A DNA stretch of 6,303 nucleotides, from assembly GCA_035375865.1 (NCBI GenBank), contig DAOSQO010000145.1, positions 1 to 6,303 on the forward strand, given 5' to 3'. Below, one piece after another: positions 6,164 to 6,303 of this stretch. The number at the start of each line of letters is the position of its first letter. Position 1 is the stretch's first letter. A program made the position numbers and the translations under genes. The notes below the pieces were generated by a model. It saw only the letters and a program-made list of their open reading frames with translations. It did no database searches and was not told where the DNA came from. The DNA comes from BRH-c25 sp029553855 (lineage in GTDB: Bacteria; Bacillota; Clostridia; Lutisporales; Lutisporaceae).

Positions 6164-6303
6164 GATATTAAACCGCGGTACCACCCATATTATGCATCAA
6201 TATTATAAACATCATGCACCACTTAATGCATATAACGCATGCCTGCGAAAAAGCTTAATGATTTCAGCTCCTCAGCTCCAAGGTGATCTTCATAAGCTGG
6301 CAA
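6127..6303 (-). promoter_or_regulatory. T-box riboswitch leader of ileS (5' part cut by window edge)
   Basis: The canonical T-box GGGTGGTACCGCG lies at 6174-6186. In the antiterminator GGG (6184-6186) pairs with CCC (6159-6161), and GCG (6174-6176) with CGU (6162-6164), leaving the 7-nt bulge UGGUACC. UGGU in the bulge is complementary to ACCA, fitting the A73 discriminator of tRNA-Ile. A Stem III-like hairpin (TGCAT/ATGCA arms, about 6193-6218) precedes it. The likely specifier is AUC at 6285-6287 within GAAGATCACC, about 100 nt before the T-box; a second AUC at 6260-6262 is the alternative. Both encode Ile. Uncharged tRNA-Ile would stabilise the antiterminator and allow ileS transcription. 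The 5' side of Stem I and the promoter lie beyond 6303. Confidence 0.95.

Noticed and set aside
6101..6184. N-terminal extension of ileS starting at a GTG at 6184
   Set aside because: The GTG is within the T-box sequence itself and the extension would translate the terminator hairpin. The ATG at 6100 has a proper ribosome binding site and matches the usual IleRS N-terminus.
5660..6208. Plus-strand open frame of 182 codons running into the T-box leader
   Set aside because: It is opposite the N-terminal ileS codons and a structured RNA leader, with no domain and no plausible ribosome binding site.

Overview
The window looks like a chromosomal piece of a moderately AT-rich Firmicute, most likely of class Clostridia. 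The reasons are an AddAB-type recombination gene, a T-box leader in front of an aminoacyl-tRNA synthetase gene, strong AGGAGG-like ribosome binding sites, and frequent ATA and AGG/AGA codons. I cannot name a genus. There is no plasmid, phage, insertion sequence or CRISPR signature.

Layout, left to right. (1) Positions 1-1978, minus strand: the N-terminal 659 codons of addB, the helicase-nuclease AddAB subunit B; the gene runs off the left edge. (2) Positions 1979-2138: a 160-bp divergent promoter region with an extended -10 promoter facing each way and a degenerate 7-bp tandem repeat between them. (3) Positions 2139-3002, plus strand: a 10-TM EamA/DMT-family transporter. (4) Positions 2999-6100, minus strand: ileS, isoleucyl-tRNA synthetase of the IleRS2 class. 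It converges on the transporter gene so tightly that both stop codons lie in the same TTAA. (5) Positions 6127 to the right edge: the 3' two thirds or so of an ileS T-box riboswitch, with antiterminator and terminator complete and the upstream part of Stem I cut off.

Two things stand out. First, ileS carries a single in-frame TAA at codon 244. All of the remaining 1032 codons, the zinc cysteines, KMSKS, the T-box and the ribosome binding site look intact. This is either a very recent inactivation, a base error in the sequence, or a tolerated stop. Second, its class I signature is GIHH (residues 56-59) instead of HIGH, the swapped GXHH form described for a subset of mupirocin-resistant IleRS2 enzymes. 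Smaller observations are a shared-stop dyad that could end both convergent transcripts, the 7-bp repeat overlapping the addB -35 region, and an operator-like dyad at the transporter's start site.

The three genes do not form one pathway. ileS is controlled by uncharged tRNA-Ile, addB belongs to DNA double-strand break repair (probably with addA beyond the left edge), and the transporter is a monocistronic unit between them.
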